Part shown: piece after piece, positions 44,532 to 57,000 of the stretch
Position numbering within the stretch: position 1 is the stretch's first letter
How the letters are laid out: every line of letters starts with the position of its first letter
NCBI GenBank assembly: GCA_030144725.1
Contig: JASKMD010000029.1
Location: forward strand, 11,028,663 to 11,092,662
Source: Haematococcus lacustris
Lineage: Eukaryota > Chlorophyta > Chlorophyceae > Chlamydomonadales > Haematococcaceae
Direction: 5' to 3'
DNA: 64,000 nt
The notes under the pieces: model-generated
What the model saw: the letters and a program-made list of their open reading frames with translations, nothing else
The model's database searches: none
What the model was told of the DNA's origin: nothing
Translations under genes and position numbers: made by a program

Positions 44532-44833
44532 GAATTATCATTATTGTTGTTGTTGCGGTCACTCTGCCTGCTGTCACGGACACTCAGCTGCAGCACAAGG
44601 CTCACAGCACCAGGGGTTAATGAAGCCCACCGAGAGACCCAGGCACCAGCAAGCAGCAGCTACCCTGCAGCGGGTTAGACTTGCACCTGAGCATGCTATG
44701 AGGGAGAATCCATTCTTGGTGCCGACAGCATCAGCTGTTGCTTTGCTGTGAGCCCCTTTTGGCCCCTTTTAGTTACACTGATGCTGCCACTGCCGCTGAG
44801 TCATGCATGCGCTGCGGTGACTGCACCGCTATG

Positions 44834-44884
44834 AAGGGCAAGAAGCGCAAGGGCGCAGATGCGCCCAAACAGCCCACACCCTAG
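44834..44884 (+). other. Basic first-exon-like sequence (MKGKKRKGADAPKQPTP, stop)
   Basis: A 17-codon frame with an NLS-like KKRK, resembling exon 1 of Fanzor-like copies A and D. It lies about 300 bp after a sequence (44506-44575) that is repeated 5' of copy D. Probably a stranded 5' fragment. Confidence 0.35.
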
Positions 44885-45560
44885 GTGCTCAAGCCCAAGG
44901 AACACAACTCATGGATGATGTGAAGCTGAAGCTAAGCAGGCACTGTGGCTGCATCCTATGCTGGCAGAAGTAGCCAGTAAGGGGCATGCAGTAGGGATGA
45001 GATCTAGGCAAGGGCCCGTGATGGCATAAACCTGAGGCCTCCTGAGGTGGCGTTAGCTGGGAGGGTGTGCAGACTGGGCAGGGACACACTGATATAGACA
45101 AGGTCATTGACCAACATTTACACTAAACACAAAAGTGCAAGCAAGTACACCAGTGCAAGCCAGCACTCAGGCACGCAGGAACATGAGCCGCCTGCGCTCC
45201 CAGGCCTCACCTCTCTTGCGTGCTCGATAGGCTTGCATGAACTCAGGGGTTGGAGCTGCATCAAGTGATATGCGTGGCCTGCGAAGTAACAGAGGACCTA
45301 GCAGCATTTGGGCTAGTGGGAGCCTACTCATCTCCGCAGGGTTCATGCCATGATGTTAGACAAAGCACTGTTACAGGACCCACAGGAGGCTTGCACATGG
45401 TCCCACTGCCAGAGGGCGGTGGCTGCTTAGATGTGCAGGCTGTTGCCTACTGTGGACATCACTCAGGCAAATCATGAAATTGTTATTGTTGCGGTCACTC
45501 TCCCTGTTGGTATGGGGGTGAGCCTGCTGCCATGGTTAGCAAGCTCATTACCTCGAACTG

Positions 45561-46600
45561 ATGGCTAAGAAGAAGCGGAAGGGCAGCACCAAGCAAAAGA
45601 AGGGCCCGGCAAAGAAACTGAAAGGTCCGTGTCCCTAGCCGACTGTGAGCTATGTGAGTTAATGTGTATGAGCTATGCTAGTGTAATAACCCGTCGCTCC
45701 TGTTGGTGCCATCGCAGCGTCTCGCTCGTCTCAAGGGAAACAACATCGGGAGCGCAGAAATGGCTGGGAAACGAAGAGACCTCAAGTAAGTAGCAGCCCC
45801 CGCCTTGTGTGAGGCTGTACGGAGCCCAGGACTGGGCGCTGGGGCAGTTCATCAAGAAAATGAGGGTGGGAGGGAGGGAGGGTACGGAACTGAGAGGTGG
45901 CGGGATGGCATGAAGTGAAAGAGTGGTTGACTGTGCCATGCCATGCCTGGTGCCAACATGTCAGCCACCCTGTGTGTGCCTTGTGTGCATGGCTGCAGTT
46001 GGAGAAGGAGATGGCTGAGGTGTCCATGAAGCGCCATGGGCATGCCAATCAGCTGGTGGTGTTCTTTGGCGCAGCAGGCATTGGCACTGAGGGAGGGTGG
46101 GTTGCTGACGTGGTGCTGCGGGCCTGCTGGAAGGTGGTGTGCAGGCCCAGGGGCACAGACCGGCGGCGGGGCAGGGTGGTGCTTGTGGATGAGCATCGCA
46201 CCAGCCGGGTCAGCTCAGCAGTGAATGGCCAGCAGCCCTGTGAGGAGCAGCTGGACCACGAGCAGCCCACCAGGCCTGCAGACTGGAAGCCCCCAGCAGG
46301 GCAAGTGCACCACCGCCTGGTGCGCCCAGCCTGGAGCCAGCAGCGTGACCAGCCAGTGCCAGCCATCAGTAGTGTGCCACCCCCCATTTGAGCTGTTATC
46401 AGTTCACACAATAGCCCTTAAAGGTCAGGCAATAGTGTAGGTGGTAGGCCCTCATGCACCATGTTCATATGCATTGGGTATACTCCACACAGCCCATAAA
46501 CACCAAATGAGTCGGGCCACTAGTGGTCCCTATTATTCCCGCTAGTGGCCAGTACTGGTCCAACTCAAATGGAGGCCCTAGTGAGGGACAAGAGGGCTGT
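45561..46600 (+). pseudogene. Fanzor-like element, copy D, internally deleted, lacks RuvC-III
   Basis: Exon 1 (45561-45624) gives MAKKKRKGSTKQKKGPAKK, a classic NLS-like start. Exon 2 (45718-45785) has the same length and phase as in copy A. A deletion then joins directly to the LYGAQDWALGQFIKK exon, whose donor GT is now AT. The core exon starts at 45999 (LEKEMAEVSMKRHG, VVFFGAAGIG, VLVDEHRTSRVSS) and stops early at 46391 because the linker and RuvC-III part are deleted. The 3' unit (about 46380-46600) remains. It is a non-autonomous derivative. Confidence 0.65.
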
Positions 46601-47959
46601 TGCCTATTGTCTGCTCGCCTGCGTGACGTCGGGGAAGCTGAGCGTGTGTGCTGGGCTGCCTTTGATGACTTCTGCCTTTGTGCTGTGTGCGACTTCAGGC
46701 GCAGCCCCCCAGGGGAGTGCAGTCCCATACGAGCCAGGCGTTGCTTGGTTTGCTGCAGCACAATGCAGCAGGAAACAATGCAGCAGGATAGGTTTCTAAA
46801 CATCTTCACAGCTGCTCTCCTGACTCTGTAAGACGTGCTGTGTCATGCCTCTGTCCCCTTCATATTCTGATGCTCTGGAAAAGGTGAGAGATGACACACA
46901 TAAATACATAAGTCACATCTCAGTCAACAGACTGTAGATGGGCCTTGCAACCGGGCTTCTTTTGTGCTCGTCTCAACACGTGGCTCTAGGGCACTGGGCC
47001 GGCTGTTCCGGCTTCTTAGCTGCTCTATCTTATAGTCAAGAAGGGCAGGTCAGGAACACCCTACCGCCAGTGTTGCATATTGCTCCCTCAATGGGTTGTA
47101 GTGCTTGTTGCGCCTGCGCTCAGGGTGCCTCCGCTCGTCTTCACTGCTGTCAATCCCAAACTCGTGTTCCAAGCCTGGCTCGAGCTACAGGGTAGCAGCA
47201 GGCCATCACCTAGCTAATCATTCAAGACCATTCTTCCAACCACATGCCATCAGGTGCTGCACTGGCCGACACTGCGAAGCTGAGCGTGTGTGCTGGGCTG
47301 CCTTTGATGACTTCTGCATCACTACATATGCTGGGGCCTGTTCTGGTAGCTTTGGTGGCAGCCAACCACGCTGGAAGCTGTCCGGATTTGGTATAATGCC
47401 TTGCTCGCACCTGTAGTGTTGTACGTGACCCCAGAGCCTTGCCATTGGCTAGTCGTTCTCGCCTCGGCAGTATTCGGTAGTATTCTGACTGCGCGGTGAA
47501 ATCACGAGTACGTGGGCTTGTCAGTTGTCAAAGTCAGCTGTTGTCAGCGCGACTTGCTTACCGCGTCAAGCATGTCTTTGCCCAGCTCGTTGACTCGGTC
47601 AACACCTAGTCAGTAATCTTCATGGTCACCCCCATGACCCCATGAGTGGCCCCGCATCCTTTTGCCGGGCCCGTTCGTGTCCCACAACTCCCTGAGCCTC
47701 TCACCCCATGCATTGCAACTTCCGTGGCGACCAACAAAGTGTACCAGGTCAAGTGCAAGATGTTGCACAATAACCATGAGGTTTTACTGAGGCAGAGGCC
47801 CGTGCTCTGAGTGCCGAATAACCCAGTCATTGTTCACGTGTGCAAGCTGCGAGATATGCAGTGCATGGTTGGGACGCAGTAACAAGCAGTGCACACACGC
47901 AAACTCTGGCTTTCAAAGGACGAAATGCCGGTCAGCACGAGTCCGGGTTGTTGTGCGTG

Positions 47960-48054
47960 TCCCTACATCCCTACATCCCTAGTTTTGTTGTGCGTGTCCC
48001 TACATCCCTACATCCCTACATCCCTACATCCCTACATCCCTACATCCCTAGTTT
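47960..48054 (+). repeat. (CTACATCC)n array in two blocks
   Basis: Octamer repeats interrupted by CTAGTTTTGTTGTGCGTGTC. Confidence 0.9.
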
Positions 48055-48114
48055 TAATCACTAGCACGGAGAGAAGAAGCTGGCGTGACATCTCGGTCTT
48101 GCACATGACGGCCT
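48055..48114 (+). repeat. Duplicated 5' end of the GCK gene
   Basis: CACTAGCACGGAGAGAAGAA... through ...CATGACGGCCTCCGA matches the 5' UTR and start codon region of the GCK gene (minus strand, about 5312-5370) with only a few differences, then similarity stops. Confidence 0.75.
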
Positions 48115-48800
48115 CCGAACTGAAGTACAGTAGGTCGCCAGCCGGAAACATATGTGCCTTCGCCCATCGTAAGTCAACTCCGGTACATGGCTTGTTGATC
48201 AATTGGACGACACTTCACAGCATTGTCCGCAACATCACAACAAGATGTACTCCATGCCGTAAGATTTTCGACAAAAGAAGCTAAAAAAAGATATGTTCAG
48301 ATGCTCGTTCCTGCTCGCGTAAATGCATCCATGCATAGCAGTGGTGAAAATCTGCATACTTCTCACGCATATGTGCACCCATCCAAACGTATTCCTCATC
48401 GTCCATCCCTGAATCAAGGTGGCCTGGTGGCTTGGGCTCGCAACTCCCTCCTGCAGATACTAGCTGGCCACAAGGGTGGTGGGCAAATCACAGCAACGGC
48501 AAGCCTAGGCATTCCCCCTCACTTACCCCGCCCAAGCCGTTAGCCTTCAGTTTGCTTGGCCGCCCTCCCCTTCCGAGGTCGGAGACTTTCTTCACTGCAT
48601 TTGAAGGCTAGGCCTGGCAGTCAAGAGTGGCTGTACCCATGGCTAACCGGCCCAAAGGCCTTATGCCTTGTCACCCGCTGTCCTAATGGCTTGGCACAAC
48701 TGCTGAGGCATATCTGAACACTCCCCGCATTGCCTAGTCTGGCAATGCATGCTCATGGGGTGTTGGCATGCTCAAGGCCATGGGCGGCCTGTCTAGCCCT

Positions 48801-51800
48801 TCAGCGTGCATGGTGGGCGCTGTCAGCGTACAGCTGGCGCAACTCCCTCCAAGCCCTGCTGCGCCAGTCCACTGCTGCGGCTGCAGCCAGGCCCTGCTGA
48901 TCTGCTGGTGAGCCCCAGACAGGCAGGGGGTGCGCCTCCGTGTTGAACACCCACTGGTCGAGGGGGAGCTGGTCCAGGGCATCATCGCTGCGGGCAGGGG
49001 CAGGCGAGCAGGGGGTGGCAGGGCAGGGCGGCGTGGGGTGGGCAGGCACATAGGGAGGGGGGCAGGGGGGATAGGGGCTTGGCAGGGAAGGGGAGGGGGA
49101 GGGAAAGCGGTGAGGGCCATGCCCGCCAGATGTAGCGGGTGTGTTGCTGTCTAGGCTGCCCACCTGAAGAGCAGCCAGAAGTACTTGAGCGTTTCAGCTA
49201 TCCAGAATGACTCCATGCGGCCCTCCCTGCCCGCAAGCCGCGCCCGGTGAGCATCATCAAGGGAGGTGTAAGCGCCGTCTGGATCGCGGCAGGTGGCACG
49301 CAGGCCACGAAATATCTGCCAACCCCAATCTCGATAGACCTGGCAGCAGCACACACAGGGGACATGTACCTCATGACAAGAGAACTGCAACCATGCAGCC
49401 ACTCAAGTCATAGCCTGACAAGGTTCGAACCTGGTACTCTTGGGGCACTGATGGCAGAGAGAGAGGGGGCCTGCCAGCACTAATGGCAGGGCCACCGTCT
49501 TGCTGTCTGGGGCAACATGCAGTTAGTGGGGTTCAGGTCGAGGCTTATGATGGCAATGTTGCCACTGAGCTACTCTGCCATCACGCAGCCACGCAGCCAC
49601 CCATTAACCTGACTGCCAACCTATTAGCTGTCCCCAGGATATGCCCAGCCCAGCCCAGCCCAGCCCAGCCCAGCCCAGCCCAGCCCAGCCCAGCCCAGCC
49701 CAGCCCAGCCCAGCCCAGCCCAGCCCAGCCCAGCCCAGCCCAGCCCAGCCCAGCCCAGCCCAGCCCAGCCCAGCCCAGCCCAGCCCAGCCCAGCCCAGCC
49801 TCCTTCCTGGCCCCTGCTCTGCGCCGCACCCACCGGGTCCTTAGTGGCATGATACAGGTAGAACAGGCTCTCCACCACCTCAGGCCGCAGCCAGGCCCGC
49901 CTGTCAGTGGGCCTGTACAGGTCAGGCAGGCTGACCACCCGGTGGGCCCTGCGCTGGGCGCCGCTGCCCTGCTGCTGGCCCCCTATCAGCTCAGCTGCGG
50001 CCCTGGCAGCTGCCCAGCTGGAGTGGGAGGCCACAGAGCTACCCAACCCTGCCCCCGCCCCTGACCCTGCCCCTGCTGCACCCAGCCCATCCCCTGCCCC
50101 GGCGGTGGTGCGGACAGGGTCGGAGGGCGTGGAGGCGGAGAGGGTGGCACCCGGTGCGCTGTCAGCAGGCAGGGGGTCCACCCAGTATGAGTACTGGAAG
50201 TCTGCCTCGTCTGCACTGACCCCAGTAGGGGATAGGCGGTACAGCTCGTAACAGCCCCGCATGAGTTTGATGGCAAGCTGCGCAGCACACAGAGGGCGGG
50301 GAGAAGCAGCCAGGTATGAGGCAGCAGCAGCGACAGCAGTGGCGGCAGCGGCTGCGGCGGCAGCAGCCTACTAGGGGATGCCAGGTGCTGGGTAATAGCA
50401 TGCCTGGGTGGTGGGTTAGGGTTAGGCTACTATGCCTGAGTGCTGCGCTACTCTGCCTGGCTGGGTAAGAGAGACTGGCTAGAGCAATGCGGAGGATGTG
50501 TGTCATGCCCGACACAGCAGTTGGATAGCACACATGCGGATCAGGAGCTGCTGAAGTGGAGGCACCCACAGCTCTAGTTGTGCGCCCGCTTGACTCCCAG
50601 GCAATGCACAGTTAGGGGCCAACGTTGTACAGCTAGGGGCCAACGTCTATCGGTGACCCAGCAGCAGGCAGCCCAGCTGCAGCCGGCTGCCCTGCTCGCA
50701 CAGCATGCAGGGTTTGCCGCCACCACACCCACCTGCAGGTCGTCATCACTGCCGGCCTCTGGCTGTGGGTCTGGGAGCACCCGGGCCGCCGCCGCCTGGC
50801 CCGCTGCCGCCCTGCCTGCCCTGCCACGGCCACGGCCACTGCCAGTGTCTGCACGGAGCAGCAGGTGGCGGTGAGGCAGGCCAGGACCGCTCCCCTCGCC
50901 CCGCCCCAGCCCCCCCAGGCCCTCGCCCACCCCCCCATGAGGGCCCTGCTCTGCCCTCCAGCTGCTCTTAGGCAAGAGCGCGCTGCCCAGCTCCACGTCC
51001 TGTCCCTCTGTAGAGCCTCGCAGCCCCCCAGAGCCCTGCTGTGGTGAGGACTGCAAGAAGGAGCAATTGCGAGAAGGAGCAGGAGTGAGCGCGATTTTGT
51101 GAGCGGAAAAGTGCAAGAAGACGTGCAAATCCTAGTCATGTGAGAAGATGTCTGTCCTGCTGCCGTATACTACAACATACAATGAAACGCAAGAAGGGCA
51201 CAGCTGAGCTCAAGCAGGGAAAGCGAGGGCGGCTCAACGTAGGTGATAAACTGGCCTGCTGCTGCTGCTGCTGCTGCTGCCCACCTGGAAATGAAGGTGG
51301 CGAGTGTGCTGAAGAGAGTGGCTGCCCGCTGCTGCCGCTCCGCTTGTATCAAGCAGCAGCGCTCCCTCCCGCCACCTCCCCGCCCCTCTCCTCACACCTC
51401 CCTCTCTCCCTTGCGTATCTGATGCAAGCTCATGTGTGCTCTGACCCGCCTCGCCCCTGACCCCAAGCGCTGCACCGCTGCCGCTGCCAGTGGTGTTGCC
51501 TCTGTCAACGGCTGAGACCAGGGTGTGCAGGGGGGAGGCAGCTGCGGCCATGGCTGCAGCGACTGCCTGCTCCCTGCTGCGGCTGGTGGCGGTGTTGATG
51601 CCATGCAGGTGGCCCAGAGCAAGCATGCCCGGGGCAAAGCAGGTGAGGTGCATGACGTGAAGGGACCTGGGCGAGCAGAGGGAGGGGGCGTAGAGGGGAG
51701 GGGCGGGAGGGTGACGGGCAGGAGGAGGAGGGGCAGGAGGGGGAGGGGCAAGAGGGGGGAGGGGCAGGAGGGGGAGGGGCAGAGGAGGGGAAGCAGGGAA

Positions 51801-53974
51801 AGGAGCAGGGGAAGGGCAGGCGGGGAGGGGGCAGGACGTGGAAAAGCAGGAAAAGGAGAAGGGGGAGGGGGCAGAAAGGGGAGGAGCAGGAGGGGGAGGG
51901 GCAGAGGAAAGGGAAGCAGGAAAAGGAGAAGGGAGGGGTAGGATGGGGAGGGGCAGGGCGTGGAGAAGCAGGAAAAGGAGAAGGGGGAGGGGGGAGGGCA
52001 GAAAGGGGAGGGGCAGGAGGGGGAGCACTGCCACTACCACAACAGCCATGGCAGGCAGGCGATCGACACAGCATCGTAAGTACCAACAGCACGGACAGCA
52101 GCGGTATCTGGGCAGACAGGTCGCGCACCTGCTGTAGCCAAAGGCAGCGGGCTTGCTGCCCAGGGGGCCGTCCTTGCCCCGTGTGCGCCGCCGTGCCTTG
52201 GCTGCCCTGGCCGCTGCCTCCGGCCCTCCTGCTACACCGCGCAGTGGCCGCCACTGCAAGCAGCCGCACGCGCTGCTCGAGTCACTGCTGTCCAGGCAGT
52301 GGCGCCGTGAGAGGCAGTGGGCCAAGGGTGGGCGGGCATAGGCACTGCGTCGCCAGCAGCCCAGCGTCACCCTGCTGACCCAGTGCCCCTTACCTCATTG
52401 CTGCCCCTTATGCTCATTGCTCATTGCTCTTATGCTGCCCCTTACCTCATTGCTGTCCAACCAGTGGCTTCGTGGAAGCTGAGTGGATGCTGTGTGGCAG
52501 GGTGCAAGCGTGGATCACAACCTGTGTGGCCCAGCCTTGGCCAGCTGGCAGGGTGCGGAACGACAAGGGCACATTCTGCTTTGTCAGCGGTGGCTGTGGC
52601 AGCACCCCTGCCCCTGCACGCTCTGCCTCCCCGCCTCCCATACGCCTTGGCCAGATGTGTGGCCAGCAGGCCGGGGCCGCAAGGGCAGGGTGCAAGCGCG
52701 GGGGGTACAACCGCAGGGGGCGGTGGGAGCAGGCACTGCGTCGCCAGCAGCCCAGCGTCCCCCTGCTGCCCCAGCCCCCCAGCCCCCCAGCCCCCCACTG
52801 CAACTGCCAGCGTCCCCCAGCCCCCCAGCCCCCCAGCCCCCCACTGCAACTGCCAGCGTCCCCCTGCTGCCCCAGCCCCCCAGCCCCCCACTGCAACTGC
52901 CAGCGTCCCCCTGCTGCCCCAGCCCCCCACTACAAATGCCACTCCCACTGCGCTGTCCTCACCTGCAGGGGGATAGAGGCAGGAAGGCCCTCAGCGTCCA
53001 GCCTGTCCTGGCCTGACTCAGCTGGGTGGGAGGGCGGCCGGCGCCGTTCAACCTGTGGAGCCCAGCACATGGCATGGTGGCTGTGGGGGGCTGAGGGAGA
53101 AAGAGGCCCTCGCTCTGTTGTGTTGCGTTGATTACTGGACAAACACAGCACAGCACTGAGCCACTAAGCAACAGGGGCAACAGCGCTGCTGCTGTGTTGG
53201 GGAGGAGCTGCTTAGGGGGAAGCTGGTGATGGAGTGGTAAGGTGGAGGCTGGTGAGGGGCCGTCTTGGATGAGGGGGCGCATGGCCTAAGGGGAGGGGTT
53301 CATGGCACTGCTCTTCTCAGTTTGCCTCCCACCTATCTCCTCACTGCCTGAGCCTGACTGCCTCTGTTGTTTGACTTGTACAGGACAAAAAGCAGACTCG
53401 GCCAGGCAGCTGGGCCAAAAGATTAGATATCCAGGCAGCTGGGCCAAAAGCAAGCGAGGAGGCGGCAAGCGCAGGAGGGTGGGGTGGGAGGAGGTGAAGC
53501 ATGTATCCCAAGAGCCCCGTGCGTGTGGGGTAGGGGTAGCCAAGGCAAGGGTTACGGCTTCAAGGCTTAGGCCTGGCCAGCCAGCAGTTGGCACTGGGCA
53601 CTGGGCAACTGGGGTAGCCAAGGAAAGGGCTATCAAAGCAGGCGCTGCTGCTGCTGCCCACCCTCAGCCTGCCCCCTCCCCTCCCCTCCCCGCCCTCACC
53701 TGCACCTCAGCCAGCAGCCACAGCTCCTCCTCAGGTACAGGCCAGCCGTAGTCCAGCAGCTGACCCTCACCTTGCAGCCGCCGCCGAGCACCCGCCCCCC
53801 TGGCCTCCCCCCCACCCCACCCCAGGCCGTCCCCCCCGGAGCTGGCTGCAGTTCCCCTCCCCCTCACAGCCAGGCTATCAAGGAGGGTCCAGCCAGGGAG
53901 CCAGCGCCACAGCCCCCGCCGCGCTTTGCTGAGACTGCCTCGCAGCGCCAGCAGAAGGGGCTGGGAGGGGCTGG

Positions 53975-54006
<32 letters not shown>

Positions 54007-57000
54007 CTGAGGCTATGTTGCGGCTGCTGCATGGGGCCGGCTTGCAGGGGTTCTTTGCTTCGTCCTTTGCTACCACCCACACTGCTGCCGCCGCTGCTGC
54101 TGCCATCGCCACCACCACCATCACAACCGCTGTCTCTGACAGTTCCGCTGCTGCTGCCATTGCCATCACCATCACCACCGCTGCCACTGCCACTACCATC
54201 ACCATCACCACCACCGCTGCCACTGCCACCACCATCACCACTGCTGCTGACACTGCTGCTGCTGGGCGGGTGATGGGGAAGGATGGCAGCATGTGATTGA
54301 GTGGCATCAGTGGGAGACCGCAAGGTACAGGGTGACTGACCCCCCAGGGGCAAAGGGCAGCACCCTGCTGACGTGGCAGTAGTGGTGGTAGATGCAACTG
54401 CCCCGGAGGTCTCTGGTGGGGGTCCGCCAGCCTTTCTGGAGCTGTCTGCTGCAGGGGTGTGAACCCTTTGCCGAGAAGTTGGCAGCAGCCAGTTGAGCAG
54501 GCTCTGCAGCCAGCCAAGCTTGGCTCTGAACGTGGGGAGAGGCAGCTGGTTGGAAGCTGCTGGGCGGTCAGTAGTAGGCCTGGCAGCAGCAGTATGGCCG
54601 GGTCTGGACATGGCCAGGGGCACAGTTTCCTGTGAGACTCCGTTCTCTCCGTCACTTCCTATATCTAGGCGTGATGAGTAAGAAACCTGGGGTGGTGTGA
54701 CATGATCCCGAGTGTGACTGGGGTGTGAGAGGGAGGTGGCAGTGCTGGGGTGTTGAGGGGAGCTGAGCAGCTGCCTGTGAGCTGCTGCTGTGCGGGGTAT
54801 GAAGCCAGGGGTATTAAGGGCGGAGTAGTGCACCTTTGTCTTCACCAGCATGTGGCGCCGAACCCCCTGGTCAGAGCAGGACAAACAGGGGTCAGGGTCA
54901 GGGTCAGGGTCACATATTTAGCACGTTTACAGTACAAACAAGACTCTTTCAACAAGGAACAACATGTTTGCCTGTGGGTAATCTCACTTAGCTACTACAA
55001 TCAGGTTGTACCATCCTCAGTCGCACCCTTGATGACTGCCAACCCCCACACCAATGGAATTCAAAAGAATTCATTTCCGACCGATGTTTCGATCATCGGA
55101 CCTGTGGGTTATGGGCCCACCGCACTACCACTGTGCTAGTCGGAAGTATCAACTGAGAGAGGGGGAAGATGCACTGTGATGGCTGTGCATAGTCTATGAG
55201 CCTATCTTTGATTACTACCTCTAATTACCTCTATTACCTCTGATTACCTCCAATTACACACAAAAAATACCGAAATACGAGTAAACAATTATTTGACCTG
55301 CGATGATGATGTTGCGATGGACCGCTATATGCAGGGTGTATATATCAGAGTCAGGGTCAGGGTTAGGGTCAGGGTCCAAGTCACCTGCATAGAGGCCACA
55401 TACAAATCCAGCAGCCCAGTGTCTCGCTTGTTGCTTACCAGCCACTGCTTCAACATGTACTGCGTTAGTTGGCAACAACAAGGAATTGGGTAAAGGGCAA
55501 GGAGCAGGGAGGGGGAGGGGGAGGGGGAGGGGGAGGGGGAGGGGGAGGGGGAGGGGGAGGGGGAGGGGGAGGGGGAGGGGGAGGGGGAGGGGGAGGGGGA
55601 GGGGGAGGGGGAGGGGGAGGGGGAGGGGGAGGGGGAGGGGGAGGGGGAGGGGGAGGGGGAGGGGGAGGGGGAGGGGGAGGGGGAGGGGGAGGGGGAGGGG
55701 GAGGGGGAGGGGGAGGGGGAGGGGGAGGGGGAGGGGGAGGGGGAGGGGGAGGGGGAGGGGGAGGGGGAGGGGGAGGGGGAGGGGGAGGGGGAGGGGGAGG
55801 GGGAGGGGGAGGGGGAGGGGGAGGGGGAGGGGGAGGGGGAGGGGGAGGGGGAGGGGGAGGGGGAGGGGGAGGGGGAGGGGGAGGGGGAGGGGGAGGGGGA
55901 GGGGGAGGGGGAGGGGGAGGGGGAGGGGGAGGGGGAGGGGGAGGGGGAGGCTTCCCATCTCACCTCATAGAAGCTGTCAGACGGTGACCCCAGCCCCATG
56001 TGAGGGGTGTGGCAGGCCATGGTCTCAACCTGCAGCCAGCTGAAGTCAGGATATGTAATAAGGTTGGACTGGGCCTGGTCCTGCGCAGGGTAGGGCTAAG
56101 AAGGGCAGAGGTACGGGCGACTCACAGTTAGAGACTCACAGAACAAGCCATCAAATGTTCCCATCTCATTCAACAGCTGCCAGAATTGCATGGCTGCCGC
56201 TTCAAACTCAGGCCGCCCTGCAGAGCAGCGCCGAACATGCACAGCAGCAGCTGCAGGCGGGACAGCAGAGTGGTCAAGGGCAGAGGCCTAGAGGGATTGC
56301 AGGTCCTGGCGCTTTGCACCATCCCAGCCTACCTGCCTGGGTGTCGCCTAAACACCTGGCTGGTTGGCTTGGCCCAAACGATTGACCAACCTGCTCAACC
56401 TGGTCTGTCTGGTCTGGCCTGGCCTGGCCGGTTCCTCCATATTTCATTCATTTGTTCTTTCTTTCTTTCTCTTTCTCTCTGTCCCCATCCTCCTCCTGGC
56501 CTGCCCCCTAGCCCAGTCTAACCTGTGAGGTGGCTCAGGGTGCTGAACTCCAAGCTCAGGGTGCCCACCGCCGCAATGACCGTAGACCCGCCCTGCTTCA
56601 CTCCCTGCATGGCCTGCACGCATGCATGCAGCCGCCACAAACCCACCCTGGGCACGGCATGACAGCACACTGGCCGAGGGGCCTGGCAGAGAGTACGTAC
56701 TCCTTAGGCAGCAGGGCAGGTGCGGCTGCGCATGTGGGTCTTGGTTGTGAAGCTGCAGTAGAGCTGATGTGAGCCTGCCCGCAGCAAGCACAGTGATGAT
56801 GGGTGCAGGAGGCCCTGCCTGCCTAGCTGTAGGTGTGAGATATGGGCAGGGATGAGTCAACCAACTATGGGCACAAAACGACAGGCTGCAACTGAGGCGC
56901 TGCTGCTGAAGAGGCTGTTGAGGCCGCTGCTGAGGCTATGCTGCGCCACAGAGTTCAGGACACCCAGGCCAGATGTGGCCAGGTGTGCCTGTGGGCCTGC

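Larger units (their letters stand above)
46601..48800. other. Region without a supportable gene; repeat-derived pieces
   Basis: A 39-bp identical sequence starting GCTGAGCGTGTGTGCTGGGC occurs at about 46637 and 47279. An 8-bp tandem array lies at 47960-48054 and a fragment of the GCK gene at 48.06 kb. No exon chain was found. Confidence 0.45.

Noticed and set aside
46523..47416. Frames containing AERVCWAAFDDFC at 46.6 and 47.3 kb as a duplicated coding domain
   Set aside because: Only 39 bp are shared and the flanks are unrelated; treated as a short repeat.
49410..49600. tRNA-like pieces on the minus strand: TAGCTCAGTGGC (box A-like, about 49577) and GGTTCGAACC (box B-like, about 49428)
   Set aside because: They are about 150 bp apart and no anticodon stem or acceptor pairing can be drawn. 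At best a decayed pol III element.
55254..56043. Poly-PL, PS, RG and G frames at 55.3-56.0 kb
   Set aside because: All frames of the (GGGGGA)n array are open. Real exons of the GH47 gene flank it on both sides.
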